The position numbers and the translations under genes are program-made. 64,000 bases of DNA from Epiperipatus broadwayi (Eukaryota > Onychophora > Udeonychophora > Euonychophora > Peripatidae): positions 2,503,335-2,567,334 of the forward strand of contig JAQFVV010006271.1 of the NCBI GenBank assembly GCA_028023455.1, read 5' to 3'. The notes beneath the pieces are model-generated. The model saw nothing but the letters and a program-made list of their open reading frames with translations. It did not search any database and was not told the DNA's origin. Shown here in pieces: positions 23,766 through 36,393 of the stretch; the first letter of the stretch is position 1; each line of letters starts with the position of its first letter.

Positions 23766-25755
23766 AATTCATATAACATTATAATACTAGCCAAAAAAAC
23801 CCACAGAAATTTAATAACATTCTTTCACAACCATGGTTTCATCTATTAACAAATAAGTTTTTTCAAGAGAAATTCACTAAAATGTATATATATATACATA
23901 CACAAAAACTAATAACCTTCCCAAAATTAACTTCAAAAACCAACTTGCTTTAACATCAAAGGATGTTTTCATAAGATTGATGGCCTCAGATTCAAAACAT
24001 TTTATTATTGAAAATTTTTTTCCTTTTCTTTTCAATTCACATTTGTCATAAAAAAAGTCTCTTTCATTGTCAAATAATATTTTATGACTTCTAATCAGTT
24101 CATGAATATTCAAAGCTGAAATATGATATCTATATTTAACTTTACTCTCATAAACATTTTTTTATTAAGACTTGATTTAATTTGACATATATAAATTTTA
24201 TGAAAATGGTGAGGAATCAAATTATCCCATGAATAGATTTGCTATCAATTAATTGTTTTGAATTATTTAATAATGAATTTAAATCCAGGCCTTTCTTTCA
24301 GGCCACTTTTGTACTATTTAATAAAAAACTATTCTTATAAATCAATTAAAAAATTGAAGACTTACGTGTTAACATAATTTTTGCTAGTTATGGCTAAAAA
24401 CATGATGGCTTCAACTCTCTTTAATTTCAGCATTTTTAATACTACCGTTAAGATTTTGCGGTATTTTTAAAGGGTTAAAAATGTTCCGTAAGATGCTGCC
24501 CTCTCTTGAATTATTTTGTAAGTAAAAAATCAATAAAACTGACATAGAAATTCTAACAAAAGAAGAAGGCCATCCTTTCTTGAATCTGATTGGGTATTAA
24601 ATTTTGACAACAAAGAAAATGGTTGTCAATAACTGAAGAGTTACGATTTCTTTTCTTTAATTTCGAAAATGATAAACAAATGTTTTAGACCATTTTAAAA
24701 GTATTTATTGACAAATTATAAATTATTTTGATAAAATATACTAAAAATAAAATTATTTTAGAAAAATAGTTAAGACTTTAGCAAAAATGATTTACTTATC
24801 CACAATGTAAAATTGGGAAAGAAATCACTGACGTCAACAAAACTTTTTGGTTGGTGAGTAACATTCGTTTTAGATTTGCCGCTATCGAATATTTTTATAA
24901 TTATAAATAAAAAAATATTTTTGAAAAAACTTTCATTCACTTTCATAACCTGACAAATTATTAATATACTTTTTACAAATGAAACTAAAGTGAATATAAT
25001 ATTAAAAGATGAACATATTTTGACACTTGAGTTTGTGAATTGACACTTGGGTTTGTGAATTGACCAATTAAAAATTTAGACTTTTACCTCACTCGGCCAA
25101 TAAAATAATCAGCAAAAAAGGTTAATAATAAAGATTTAATTGTTAGTGAGAATAAAGAGTTTATTTCTTTACCATATAAGTCATTAAAATTAAATTGATT
25201 TATAAGAATAGTTTTTTATTGGATGGTATGAAAATGTCCTGGAAGAAAGCCTAGAATTTAAATTCATTATAAAATATTTCAAAACTGTCAATTGATAGCA
25301 AATCTATTTCTGAGGTAGTTTCAAAGATTTTTTGCATGTTAAAGTAAATTAAGTCTCAATAAAAGAGTTGAAGTTCATAAGAATAGTGTTAAAAATAGAT
25401 ATAACAACTCAGATTTCTATTTTCATGAACTAAATACAAGCGGTGATATATTATTTATCAATGCAGACGTTATGTTTTATGAAAAAAGTGAATTAAAAAG
25501 AGGAAATAAAACTTTAATTAATGATAAAAACTTTTTAAATTTGAAGCAATCAATCTCATGAAAACATCTTTTGATGTTAAAAGAAATTGACTTTTGAAGT
25601 GGATAATAGAAAGGCAATTTTGTTTTCAATATATATGTTGTATTTTTGTTGAATTACACTTGCAAAGGTCTATTTGTTAACAGATGAAACCATGGTTGTG
25701 GAAGAATTTTAGTAAAATTTTATTTTTTGGATAGTATTGTAATGTTATATGAATT
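23766..25755. repeat. Large foldback (~560-600-bp arms) with a nested repeat
   Basis: The left arm 23766-24370 and right arm about 25190-25755 are diverged reverse complements. Shared blocks are 'catataacattataatac', 'cacaaccatggtttcatct', 'ttttcataagattgatg', 'tttgctatcaattaattg' and 'aactattcttataaatcaat'. A 78-residue minus frame in the left arm (24113-23877) has a broken counterpart in the right arm and no known domain. A copy of the 0.7-1 kb repeat lies in the centre. Confidence 0.65.
24440..25125. repeat. Dispersed ~0.7-1 kb repeat, copy 2
   Basis: Aligns to 140-1140 in the same orientation: 'gatgctgccctctctt' near 24491, 'ttgaaaaaactttcattcac' near 24922, and the CTCGGCCAATAAAA end near 25090. 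It lacks much of the middle of copy 1 and has a local duplication of 'gacacttgagtttgtgaatt' at 25021-25055. Confidence 0.6.
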
Positions 25756-26315
25756 TTTTTCTCTCTCTTTATATATACACACACACACGCACGCGCGCAC
25801 ACACACATATATATATAAACTACAACTAGAGTTTATGTAAATAAACATTAGATGACTCTATTATATAGGTAAACAATTCATAATAAAACATAAAATGAAA
25901 GACAATCCTCTCACATTATAGATGTTATTTAAACAAACTTCCTTTTTATATATAGCAAAAGTTTTTGGCATCTTTTAAACAGACTAATATATATATCTGT
26001 TTATGCTTCTGTACATCCATTTTATACAGTCTATTTATTTAAACAATTTGAACATGTTAATACACTTGTAAAAATATAAAGTAAAATCAAGTTAATTGTA
26101 TTCTTATTTTCAACTTTACATGAATTGATAATTATCATTGATAACTAGAGTAGACATATAATAAACATTAACAGCATACAGAATTTACTCATTCAGACAA
26201 TAGGTATATTCTAACTTACTCTATTACCCATATAAGCTTTAAATCCAGTAACTTCTACACCAACACAAAATAACAGATCATTACTATTATACCATAATTT
26301 AATTCAGAACTAAAT
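25756..26315. other. No gene; (CA)n/(CG) microsatellite
   Basis: A short alternating purine-pyrimidine run 'acacacacacgcacgcgcgc' lies at 25782-25808. The rest is AT-rich with nothing recognised. Confidence 0.6.
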
Positions 26316-29030
26316 TCATCATTATCACCAACAAACATTATCAATCCATTGCAAAATGAAGGTTCTCCATATTCAATCCAACTTCTTGGATATCTGGATT
26401 TTTTTTTCACATCATCCCTGCACACTTTCTTATTTCATTTATCCATCTCACATGTTGTTTTTTTCTGGGTCTTTTAAAATCGCTTGGAATCCAGTTCAAG
26501 ATTTCAATTGTCCATCTATTACCATCTCTCCTAGCACTATGGCCATCCCATGCCCACTCAGTCTTTGAATCCTTTCAATGATGTCAGTAACACCTGTTTG
26601 TTCTATTACCCATGTATTGTGTTTTTGATCTCTTCTAATTACTCCTAACATGCATCTCTTCATACTCCATAGAGTGGTCTTTAGTCTCTGTATTGTTTTT
26701 TTATTAAGTGTCCAAGTTTCAGATCCATAAGTAAAAACTAGTGAAACACTTTTATTAAAAATCTTCCATTTCAAACATATATAAAAGTTAATTCTATGAA
26801 TAATTTCATCCATTATGTTTCCATTTGCAGTAATAATCTGACCAAGGTATTTGTAGTTGTTAACTTCTTCTAATTAATCATTATTAACTTTTATTTTCAT
26901 CTTTTGAAAAAATGAAGTGAACATTACTTTAGACTTTTTAAAGTTTAGCTTTAGTCTCACTTTCTTACTTTCATCAGATAACTCTAAATGTCTTAAATAA
27001 ATCTCCATTTACTTTTATTTCTTTAGCTTCACATTTTAATCCACAAAATATTTCTTACAGCACTGCTGGAAAAAGTTTTGGAGACATGGAGGTACCCTGA
27101 ATTACATCCATCTCAATGTTAACCTTCCTAGTATCATTATGTAATCTAACTGTTGCTGTTGCATTTTTATAAATATTCTTCAGAAAATGACAATGTCCTG
27201 GGTCTATACTTTGATGATCCAATGCTTTAATCACTGAAGAAATTCTTATATAATCAAATAGCTTAGTATAATCTACAAATCCAAAACATAGTGGCAACTC
27301 ATATTTATTGATCCTTTTTATAACTTCTCTCAATACTTGTATATGATTTACTGTACTCAAACCACTTTTAAATCCAACTTATTCTTTTGATTGTGTAAAA
27401 TTCAATGTTCTCCTTAAACGAGTTGTAATTATCTTAGTAAAAAAAATGTATAAAACTAATAGGTCTGTAATTTCTAATATCTTTTTATAATCTTTTTTAA
27501 ATATTAATATCAATACTGCATTCTTTCAATTATCTGGTATATCTTTATTATTAGATATTTGATATATCACTTTGATAACAATTTTTTTATTTATTCACCT
27601 GCTTTTTTAATATATTAATTATAATTCCTTCATTCCCTCGAGTTTTTTCCTTCTTCACAAATTTAATTGCATATCTCACTTCTTCATTTAAAATTCTGAC
27701 AATGCAGAAGATATAATATATGTAGGAGGTACTTGTTCTTTATTACTGTATTTCTTGATATAGAACTTCTATCCATTTCATGATGTCGTCAATCTATTTA
27801 GTAATAGTTACATCTTTTTTTTCTTATTGCAGATATAAATTTCCTACCAATACCAAAGGTTTTATACTTTTGAATCTTTTATTCTCTTTTAAGCTTTTCT
27901 TGTTAGTTCACAATTATACTTTCTTATATCATCATCAATTCTTTTTCGCACCATTTTACAAAATTCGAGATATACATTACTTCTTAATGCATCATTTTTA
28001 TACATCTTCATATTCCTTATTTTCTTAATAAACTCTTTAGTCTCTGTAAAAAATTTATTGGTCAATTGCTGCTTTTTTTCTATTAGATATCTTTGTTTTA
28101 ATGTTATCAGTTGTTTTTCTATTAATTTTATTCAAATCTGAATCATGTTCAAAATCTACTAATATTTGAAAACGATTTGCAAGTTCGAATTTAAATTCAT
28201 TAAAATGTTTCCGAAGATTAGGAATATCAACTGTAAATATTGTTTTTCTTACAATTTTTGTTTCTCTAGTTTTGCATTAACAAGTATCTTGCTAATCGAT
28301 GACCACTTCCTGTATTAACTTTATTAAGAATATATACATTTTTGAAATATGTACTTTCTGTTAGTCAAAATATAATCCAGTTCTGCTGTATCTTCATTTG
28401 GATGCTTCCATGTATATTTTCTTTTAACATTTTTCTCAAAAAAATAAAAGAATTCATAATATAAAGTTTCTTTTTTTCTGCAAACTCTACACGTCTATGT
28501 CCTCTTACATTTCTATTATCATAACCAAATTTATCTACAGAACTTTCATCTTTCATTTGTTTACCAATTCTAACTATAAAGTCTCCCATATCTGCACTTG
28601 GCATCTGCTATTAAGTTTAATAACTCATCTTGCCACTATGTATGATACACCACGAATCTCCACAATGTTGATTATTCAATTTTTATTAATGATGAATCCT
28701 GTGCTACTTATACTTTCAATGTTTGTACCTTTGTAGTAGAGTACATGTTCACTTTTAAAATCAATTTTCTCCACCTTTTTTCTAATTTCACAAAGTATAA
28801 TAATACTCCACTTAACATGAGACAGTTTTTCTTTCAATTCTTGCAATCTTCCATCAATTGAAAGTAATCTGCAGTTGTAAGTAGCTAATTAAAACTTGTC
28901 ATCAAATGGCAGTCTGGGTCTGCAATCAGGAGATTCTTAGCGTTCTCCAACATTGGCCACCAACTGTTGCATTGGCTGGTGATTTTACCACCTCCTGAGA
29001 ATAAGGGTCATGATTTAATTTTGCCTGTCA
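26316..29030 (-). pseudogene. Decayed RTE-class LINE
   Basis: Minus strand, 5' to 3': an endonuclease region (near 28860-28480) with a YYKGTN block, MGDFIVRIGKQ (canonical GDFN altered) and D-Y-I-L-T-N near 28375; then a reverse transcriptase with STVNHIQVLREVIKR and FVDYTKLFD (motif A) at 27360-27240 and IQGTSMSPKLF (motif B-like) near 27100; then a C-terminal block YGSETWTLNKK near 26720; then the 3' end near 26330 ('tggattgataatg'). Several stops and frameshifts separate these. The layout matches RTE/BovB-type elements. It is intronic to the protease homolog. Confidence 0.8.
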
Positions 29031-29265
29031 TCTAACAGAAAAAAATTTCATACACACATTCATTCTGACTAATCAGGCTAGTGAGAAGAAAGAGTATCAT
29101 GTTTATTGATATTAAACTCATATGTAAAAGGCCAATAAACTCATCCCACTGGCAAATGCATGTTAGTGAGTCACTCATCCATGTTTGGATATTATATGAA
29201 TAATCATATAGTAATAAGAGTATAAAGTGAACTTTAGGAATTTATCCTGCTCAGTTCCTTTAAGG

Positions 29266-29451
29266 CAGCGGTTCTCAATCTATGAATCACAACCCCTTTG
29301 AGGGTTAAACAATCATTTCAGAAGAGTCACCTAAGACCATTAGAAAACACATTTTCAGTTCATAACAGTAGCAATATTAAAGTTTGGGAATCATGACAAC
29401 ATAAGGAACTGTATTAAAAGTTCATGGCATTAGGAAGCTTGAAAGCCACTG
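29266..29451. mobile_element. SPIN-like hAT MITE
   Basis: 186 bp with hAT-type terminal inverted repeats (left CAGCGGTTCTCAATCT; complement of the right end CAGTGGCTTTCAAGCT) and a perfect 8-bp target duplication CTTTAAGG at 29258-29265 and 29452-29459. Internal blocks 'cacctaagaccat', 'gaaaacaca' and 'ataaggaactgtattaaa' match my recollection of the SPIN (Space Invaders) non-autonomous family, which is known for horizontal transfer among animals. The copy is noticeably diverged from that consensus. Confidence 0.8.
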
Positions 29452-29660
29452 CTTTAAGGCCTCTATGAAGAATCAAGACATCTACTTTCAGTTAAACCAC
29501 TAAACATCACATGAACACTATTTCTTATGCTAACACATTACTATTATTAAAACAGGCAAAACTCTCCTTACAGTAGTGCCACTCAGTGCCCTCCAGAGTA
29601 ATCAATAGATGCCAAAAGACTTGTGCATAAAATGCCTATCTAATTGCTACTCATCCAATA

Positions 29661-29702
29661 TCCCCAGACTAATTTCTGGCTTGTGGCCTTCATCAATGAT
29701 GA
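29661..29702 (-). ncRNA. Hammerhead ribozyme motif (C3 changed)
   Basis: Minus strand: core TTGATGA (C3 to T), stem II GGC-CACAA-GCC, GAA, stem III AT…GT, C17, TGGGGA. It is the equivalent of the intact motif at 30118-30159, 457 bp away. Stem I is weakened by a mismatch; probably inactive. Confidence 0.45.
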
Positions 29703-30117
29703 GCTTTGGATCTGACAGCACTGCACCTAAACCTTAGGATATAATACAACCCTCCAGCAGCCACTTTTTCTCTCTACTTAACTACAAAACGATGAGAATA
29801 AAATTGAAAACACATTAATATTTTCAATCTAATCTCAATAACCTATGTAGTCATATGAGTCTGAACCCAATTTAGTACACATACATTTTGGTGTCTTTGG
29901 CTCTTTAATAACCATAGCCACCACTATCTTATTAGGCAGAATTAGTGTTAAACCACTAAACATCATGTGATCACTATTTCTTATTCTAGCACATTACTGT
30001 TATTAAAACAGGCAAAACTCTCCATACAAAAGTGCTACTCAGTGCCAACGAGAGTAATCAATGGAAAACCAGAAGGCTTGTGCATAAAATTCCTATCGAA
30101 TGCCTACTCATGCAATA

Positions 30118-30159
30118 TCCCCAGACTAGTTTCTGGCTTGTGGCCTTCGTCAGTGAGGA
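30118..30159 (-). ncRNA. Hammerhead ribozyme motif (all core bases intact)
   Basis: Minus strand: stem I TCCTCA, core CTGACGA, stem II A-GGC-CACAA-GCC-A (A-A at the base, then three G-C pairs), core GAA, stem III AC-TA-GT, C17 (complement of 30124), stem I TGGGGA. Stem I pairs over 6 bp including one G-U. All invariant bases are present; stem III has only 2 bp, so activity would be expected mainly in dimeric form. Confidence 0.65.
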
Positions 30160-30766
30160 GCTGTGGATCTAACAGCACTGCATCTAGATCTTATGATCTA
30201 ATGCAACCTGCCAGCAGCCACCTTTTATCTCTACTTAACTACAAAACTACGAGAATAAAATTGAAAACAATAATATTTTCAATATAAGCTCAATAGCCTT
30301 TATAGTCATATGGATCTGAACCCATTTCAGTACACATATATTTTGGGGTCTTTGACTCTTTAACAACCATAGGCACCACTATCCTATTAGGCAATATTGG
30401 TATTATCATGATCATTATTTCTTATCACATTACTGTTATTAAAACAGGCAAAACTTTCCATACAGTAGTGCCACTCAGTGCTAACCAGAGTAATATCAGT
30501 AATGTGCTAGCATAAGAAATAGTGATTATGTAATGTTTAGTGGTTTAACACCAATCCTGCCTAATATGCCAAAGGCCCCAAAATCTATGTGTACCAAACT
30601 GGGTTCAGACCCATATGACTATATAGGCTATTGAGTTTAGATTGAAAATATTATTGTGTTTTCAATTTTATTCTCATAGTTTTGCAGTTAAGTGGAAATA
30701 AAAAGTAGCTGCTCAAGGGTTGCATTAGATCCTAAGATTTAGGTGCAGTGCTCTCAGATCCAAAGC

Positions 30767-30808
30767 TCCTCACCTATGAAGGCCACAAGCCAGAGACTAG
30801 TCTGGGGA
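30767..30808 (+). ncRNA. Hammerhead ribozyme motif (decayed, inverted unit)
   Basis: Plus strand: TCCTCAC, then CTATGA (one base lost from the CTGANGA box), GGC-CACAA-GCC, GAG in place of GAA, AC-TA-GT, C, TGGGGA. It is recognisable only by alignment with the other units; inactive by core changes. Confidence 0.4.
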
Positions 30809-30900
30809 TATTGGATGAGTAGGCATTAGATAGGGATTTTATGCACAAGCCTTCTGGCTTCCATTGATTATTTGGTTGGCACTGAGTGGCACTACCTAAC

Positions 30901-33180
30901 TAAATTATCTCAAAGGAAAATAAGTACAAAATAAAATTATTGGGTAAAAAAAATTCAAAACACTTCCATAGTGAATTTGATTGTATGCTGAATGCATCAC
31001 AGTTGATATAAAAAAAAACAAATGTTACAAATAATCAGATATACAATAGTAAAAAGTGATAAAAATAGAAAATTTACTGATTCTATTAACAGTATTGAAA
31101 ACACTGATCACAAATAATCAGATATATAATAATAAAAAATACTAAATTTACAATAAAAAACTGGTGAGCTTATCAAAGGAAATTTAAGAAAAAATGTATT
31201 ATAGACAATATAAATTGCAGAATTCAAAAATATGATGATGGTGCTATGTGACACGTAAATGTTGTGAAAGTCAGTCACATAGAAATACATTGAATTTATT
31301 TTTTATGCATATCCAAAGTACAACATATATATGGAATCTGTAGGTGTTCATGATTTTTGGAATATCACCAAGGGTGAGTCAATATTTTTTCTGAAGTAAA
31401 ATATTTTAATGTGACTTTTGGACTCCAAGTCTACATTAGGATAAGTTGTTACACGTTTTAAAAATTACTTTAACAAGTCAATACTGAATACAGTTAAAGA
31501 CACAGGTAGTTGAGACAGAATAAAGTGGTAAAATGTCCAAAGGAATAAATTGAAAAGTATGCAAAATGTTAAAAGAAATATTACAAAATGTCAATAAAAT
31601 TTTAATATAGTTTCTGGCCAAGAAACTTAATAAAAAGTTTATAAGTTTATTTATTTATTACATATCTAGTGCAATATGTTTTTTGAGTGAATATTTTATC
31701 TCAACATAGAAATGTGTCCTTCGATGGGGCATCAGAAACGAAAAAGGGTTAACAATATTTATTCACGTTTTGAGAAATACAGAATTTAATATACATTTGA
31801 TAATGCAAAATAATTTATATAAAACTATTGAACCTGAAAGCCTATGATCAAATTCTTTCTAGTTATAGATAAAGTTCAGTATATGCATAATACTTGTATT
31901 AAAATATAAGTATGTTTTTTTTTATAAATTATTAATGAAAATGTTGAAAAAAAAATTTCCAGATTATGAAAACTTACATATCAATTTTAGTAATATGCAT
32001 CGATTTTATTGCATTTCTCTCAAAAATTTTATAGATTACAGTAAGTGGACTCAAATTTACTTCACTAGATGCCAAATAGTATCGCTGCAGCACTATGCTT
32101 TTACAAAGGTAGTATTAATACATAGAAGAGAGATGGGCAGAATTCAGGCTTAATTTGTAATATTTTTAATACAAGGATAAATAATATACTTGGTGTAGAG
32201 ATGTAATATAGCACACTTGAAATAAACTTTCAAGCTTCCTTCAACTATCCACTCTATATCATGCATCCAATACACATGACCGCATACATGTGAAAAAGAT
32301 GATCTCTGATATAAGTATTTTATGCTGAACCAGAATTCATCATTTGGTTAGTTAGGATCATCATCTAATACACACACATAGCTTACATTAAGATTGCAAA
32401 TCTTCACACTTTAATGGACAGGCTTCAATCTACTCCACCCTTTATGTCTTCAGTTTTTAATAATTTATCTTTACCTTTTTGAAAAGCAATATCTTATCAG
32501 TTAACACTTCCAGATGCGAATTTGACCATTCTCACTTCTCATATATTGACTCAGAGTAAAGAGATATATAAATAAATGCCGCATTGAATCCTGAAAGATT
32601 AACAAAATAATAAAAAAATATTACAAACCTGGAAATTAAATTTTTTATTAGTAATGTTTATTTTTTTGCAATTTTTTGAGGTGTAACGACATGATATTTT
32701 TTATTTCTTTGGGTTGTTTAAAGTTGTTTTACGTACATGTTACACATATATATGCATATAGCTTATATATAAATAGACAGATAGACAAGAAGACAGACAG
32801 ATAGGTAAATAAATAGATAAAGAGTTAAAATAATCTTTTTAATAAATAATGTATTACAGAATAAAGACATTTGCGTTTCATAGAGAAACAATGAAAGAAA
32901 AAGCTGAATTCCCAGACATGATAATTTGTTGGTGATAATGTGTTAAATAGTTTCACAGTCTCATTTTTATCCTTTATTTAAAAAAGCCCAGAGATATCCG
33001 TTTATCAATCATTATTATATAATCACCTAGATTGGTTATGGATTAAAATATTATGCCGTCCATGTTTTAGAAACTGGCCATCATCTAGTCTTCCAAATAC
33101 TAAAATTATATGCAAATGCAACAGTCATTGTCAAAGAAAATTTAGGGAGGTTAGAAATTTAAAAAAAAATCAAATTGCAT
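30901..33180. other. No gene recognised
   Basis: AT-rich sequence. 'acaaataatcagatatataat' is partly repeated at 31027 and 31110. A GATAGACAG-type simple repeat is at 32773-32820. Frames at 31108-31290 and 31935-32153 lack domains or context. Confidence 0.5.
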
Positions 33181-33205
33181 TAATAAACATAAAAAAAAAC
33201 AAAAA

Positions 33206-33413
33206 CAATAAAAATACTAATAGTATGAAAATCTTTCCTTATACCAATGAAATTAAAAAAAACAACACCCACATTTAAACCAAACTGATTAACAACCATA
33301 TGAAAAAAACAATAAAAATACTAATAGTATGAAAATCTTTCCTTATACCAATGAAATTAAAAAAACAACACCCACATTTAAACCAAACTGATTAACAACC
33401 ATATGAAGTAATT
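33206..33413. repeat. Recent tandem duplication, ~104-bp unit
   Basis: The block from 'caataaaaatactaatagta' to 'ttaacaaccatatgaa' occurs at 33206-33309 and again at 33310-33412, differing only in the length of an A run. This is a very recent duplication. Confidence 0.9.
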
Positions 33414-33565
33414 ATTATTTCTGCAGCAATCACATGTAAACTATTTTACCCAGTTGAGAATAAGTGTTAACATGTTGAAACGTCTATACTTTATTACTTT
33501 TTTTATTAAACACTGTTGTTCCAAGATTTATAAAACTTCTTTGACCCATGAATATAATATATATA

Positions 33566-34060
33566 AAGCTAATAATGTTCAAAGCTAGATTGATTTATAA
33601 ATGTAAATACGTGAAAACAATTCACATTTAAACAATACCAAATAACATCAAGAATCTTAATGTATTTGTTGTCAAGGCAGCCTTTTTATTGTGTTAAAGA
33701 TTAATACCCATTTTTATGTATGGGCTAATATTTTTCATATGGACAATTGACATTTGACTGAAAGAGATTGAAATTTGTAATTGAAAGACGTTTAAATAAA
33801 CCTTATTAAAAAGGCAAATATAACCTAATTTTGAATGCAGACTAACAAATAGTCAATTTTAATTTTCAAACTGCCTTGAAATTATATATTATTTAAATAA
33901 TAAAGCTAATAATAGTCAATGCTAGATTGGTTTTATAAATGTAAATACAGGAAAGCACTCCACATCTAAACAATATAAAACAACACAAAGAATCTCATAA
34001 TAAAAAAAGATTGCCTTGACGACAAACAGATTGAGATTCTTGGTATTGTACATCGTGCTA
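33566..34060. repeat. Pair of diverged direct repeats
   Basis: 33566-33690 and 33903-34050 share 'aaagctaataat', 'gctagattg', 'tttataaatgtaaatac', 'cacat…taaacaat' and 'aagaatct', then a 'ttgtcaaggca/ttgccttgacgacaa' block that is inverted between the copies. Non-coding. Confidence 0.5.
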
Positions 34061-34468
34061 AAATGTAATATTAAAAGGGAAGATTTTCTCTGGTAAATGT
34101 ATGATGAAATAGTTCATTTGTCCATAAACATTTATTTATTAGAGATATGTCAATAGACAAATGACTTTTTTGGATTCAACTACTCATTTCCGAAAAGATT
34201 ACAGAGATAATGTATTTATCTTTTCAATAGCTGACTGAAATGTAATGTTATTGTATTTAATTTGTGGGGTTTACTCCAATAAATCCCAACAAAATAGTTA
34301 CTATAGGTTAATGGAGAAAACTTGTTTAATCTCTGAAAATTACTAGTCAGTAGTAATCCATAGTTTCCTGGTGACATCAAAAGTTAAAATTATTTTCAGT
34401 TTCATAGGTACAATTTTGGAATTTTCATTCTTTATCAAAGTAATAATTAATTTATTGAATGCAAAGAA

Positions 34469-34863
34469 ATATGTAAATACTGTTAACCAGGCTTTAACCT
34501 GAATTCTATATGCCTTAAAATTCATAATAGTCAAGCATATTTTGTCAATAGATGGACCTTCCACATGCCACACAAGATAACAACTTTTATAAAGATAAGA
34601 GCAGCGTCTTATCTTTAATCTAACATTCTAATTATATAGGCGAATCTGAAGCATCTTGATTTGGGAGTGTGAAGTTGTTGTTTTCTCCACTGTTTAAGTC
34701 CACTATTTCCTTTACAAATTTACCTTTGTGAAATCCTGTGATTTACAGTGAGTTAGATCTTGAGCACAAAGAAAGTATATGTAAATACTGTTAACCAGGC
34801 TTTAACATGAATTCTATGCGTCTTAAAATTCATAATAGTCAAGCATATTTTGCAGATAGAGGG
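34469..34863. repeat. Direct repeat pair (~88 bp, 307 bp apart)
   Basis: 'gtaaatactgttaaccaggc' to 'aatagtcaagcatattttg' is present at 34469-34556 and 34776-34863 with few differences. The segment between, 34570-34760, is the inverted relative of 4250-4450. Confidence 0.75.
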
Positions 34864-35424
34864 ACTAAAAATTCATGAAAAAATATGATTCAATATATAT
34901 AAACATAAATGTTATAAATTTAGAAATATAATATAATAAGTTAAAATCTTACACTTTTTCCACTTGGCAACTATTGCATGCAATATTAATTCTCACACTG
35001 TTAATACCAAAATTATTCACTTTTTTGACAAAAATAATTTTGGCATTACCATTGGTGAGTGAGAAAGATCAATGATCCCAATATATATATATCCACAGAT
35101 AACTTGCATTTTTGTTTATCATATATATATATATATATTGGTAGAACGCCATCTGTTGACACAAATACAAGCATTAGCAAGTTTTTAACTTGTTTTTTGT
35201 TTTTCATAAATGTACCTTTGAGGTCTTTCTAGCAATGATATATATTGCAGAGGCTTCTACTATGTGGTGATGCTGAACTGAGATCAGACCCATATAGCTA
35301 TCTGGCTTGCTATGCTGAGTTTGAAGACATTACGTGTCTAAAAGATTCACGCTTGCAAGCTGAATAGAAACTGTTTCATAAACGCTCAGAGTTTGTGTTT
35401 AGATCTAGTTTCTAAAATTCCTGT

Positions 35425-35468
35425 CTTTCATTGATAATAGTAAATAACTTGAAATCATGATCTGAAAG
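35425..35468 (+). ncRNA. Hammerhead-like motif (covarying stem I)
   Basis: Plus strand: CTTTCA, TTGATAA (C3 to T, G8 to A), AGT-AAATA-ACT stem II, GAA, ATC-AT-GAT stem III, C17, TGAAAG. Stem I is 6 perfect pairs although its bases differ from the sister motifs, so pairing has been kept by compensating changes. Confidence 0.4.
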
Positions 35469-35728
35469 TGGGATTAAAGTTAGAGATAGTGAATGCATAC
35501 TCTGACATTTATGTAACCATACGCTTCACAGTGTTTTTGGTAGAATGCCATCTGTTGACATATATATATATATATATAAATAAACAAAACAAGTTATAAA
35601 TTTCGTAACTTGCTCTTAGTTTGCATTTTATGATCACTAGATGGAGCTTTACCAATAGCTCACTAACAAGCTATGTTTACATAAGCATTGAGAGAGATAG
35701 AATTCAATATCTCTTTCATTGTCTCCAA

Positions 35729-35773
35729 CCTTTAGACCATGGTTTTGAGCTAGTTGGCCCACGTCAGTAAAGG
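35729..35773 (-). ncRNA. Hammerhead-like motif (core changed)
   Basis: Minus strand: CCTTTA, CTGACGT (A9 to T), stem II GGGC-CAACTA-GCTC, AAA for GAA (G12 to A), ACC-AT-GGT stem III, C17, TAAAGG. Stems I, II and III all pair; two core changes suggest loss of activity. Confidence 0.45.
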
Positions 35774-36348
35774 GTAAAAAGATTAGAAACTAGATCTAAA
35801 TACCAACTCTACATTCAGCATTTATGAAACACGTTTCTATCAGTTTGAAAGCATGAATTTTTCAGATACATAAAATATCTTCAAATCCAGTCAAACAAAC
35901 TAGATAGCTATATGTGTCTGAATTCAGTTCAGTTTCACTATATAATAAAAGCCTCTGCAATCTATATCATTGCAAAAACCTTCAAGGGTACATTTATGAT
36001 AAACAAAACAAGTTATAAATTTTGTAACTTGCTGTTAGCTTGCATTTTATGATCACTAGATGGAGCTTTACCAATAGCTCACTAAATAAAATGCAAGCTA
36101 AGAGCAAGTTACAAAATTTACAACTTGTTTATCATAAATGTACCCTAGAAGGTTTTTGCAATGATATAGATTGCAGAGGCTTTTACTATATGTTGAAACT
36201 GAACTGAATTCAGACCCATATAGCTATCTAGTTTGTTTGACTGGATTTGAAGATATTTACATATCTGAAAAATTCATGCTTTCAAACTGATAGAAATGTG
36301 TTTCATAAATGCTGATTGGTATTTAGATGTAGTTTCTAGTCTTTCTAC

Positions 36349-36393
36349 CCTTTACTGACATGAGCCAACTAGATTGAAACCATGGTCTGAAGG
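36349..36393 (+). ncRNA. Hammerhead-like motif (core changed)
   Basis: Plus strand: CCTTTA, CTGACAT (G8 and A9 changed), GAGCCAACTAGATT as a weakened stem II, GAA, ACC-AT-GGT stem III, C17, TGAAGG giving 6 stem I pairs with one G-U. Confidence 0.45.

Larger units (their letters stand above)
29495..30900. mobile_element. Retrozyme-like tandem/inverted repeat with hammerhead motifs
   Basis: Two direct units (about 29495-29952 and 29953-30405) offset by 457 bp, then a short third start, then an inverted unit (about 30490-30900). Each unit carries 'ccactaaacatca', 'ttattaaaacaggcaaaact', a hammerhead motif, and 'cttaactacaaaac'. Units are roughly 85-90% similar by eye. The 106-residue frame at 29967-30287 spans one unit and is not supported as a gene. 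The tandem order with one hammerhead per unit is the layout of animal retrozymes and PLE pseudo-LTRs. Confidence 0.7.

Noticed and set aside
23877-24113. Additional exon of the CLIP-domain gene
   Set aside because: The sequence is one arm of a foldback with a diverged mirror copy at 25440-25700 and no cysteine pattern or splice context.
33206-33413. CRISPR-like or satellite array
   Set aside because: Only two ~104-bp copies without spacers, in a eukaryotic AT-rich region: a simple tandem duplication.
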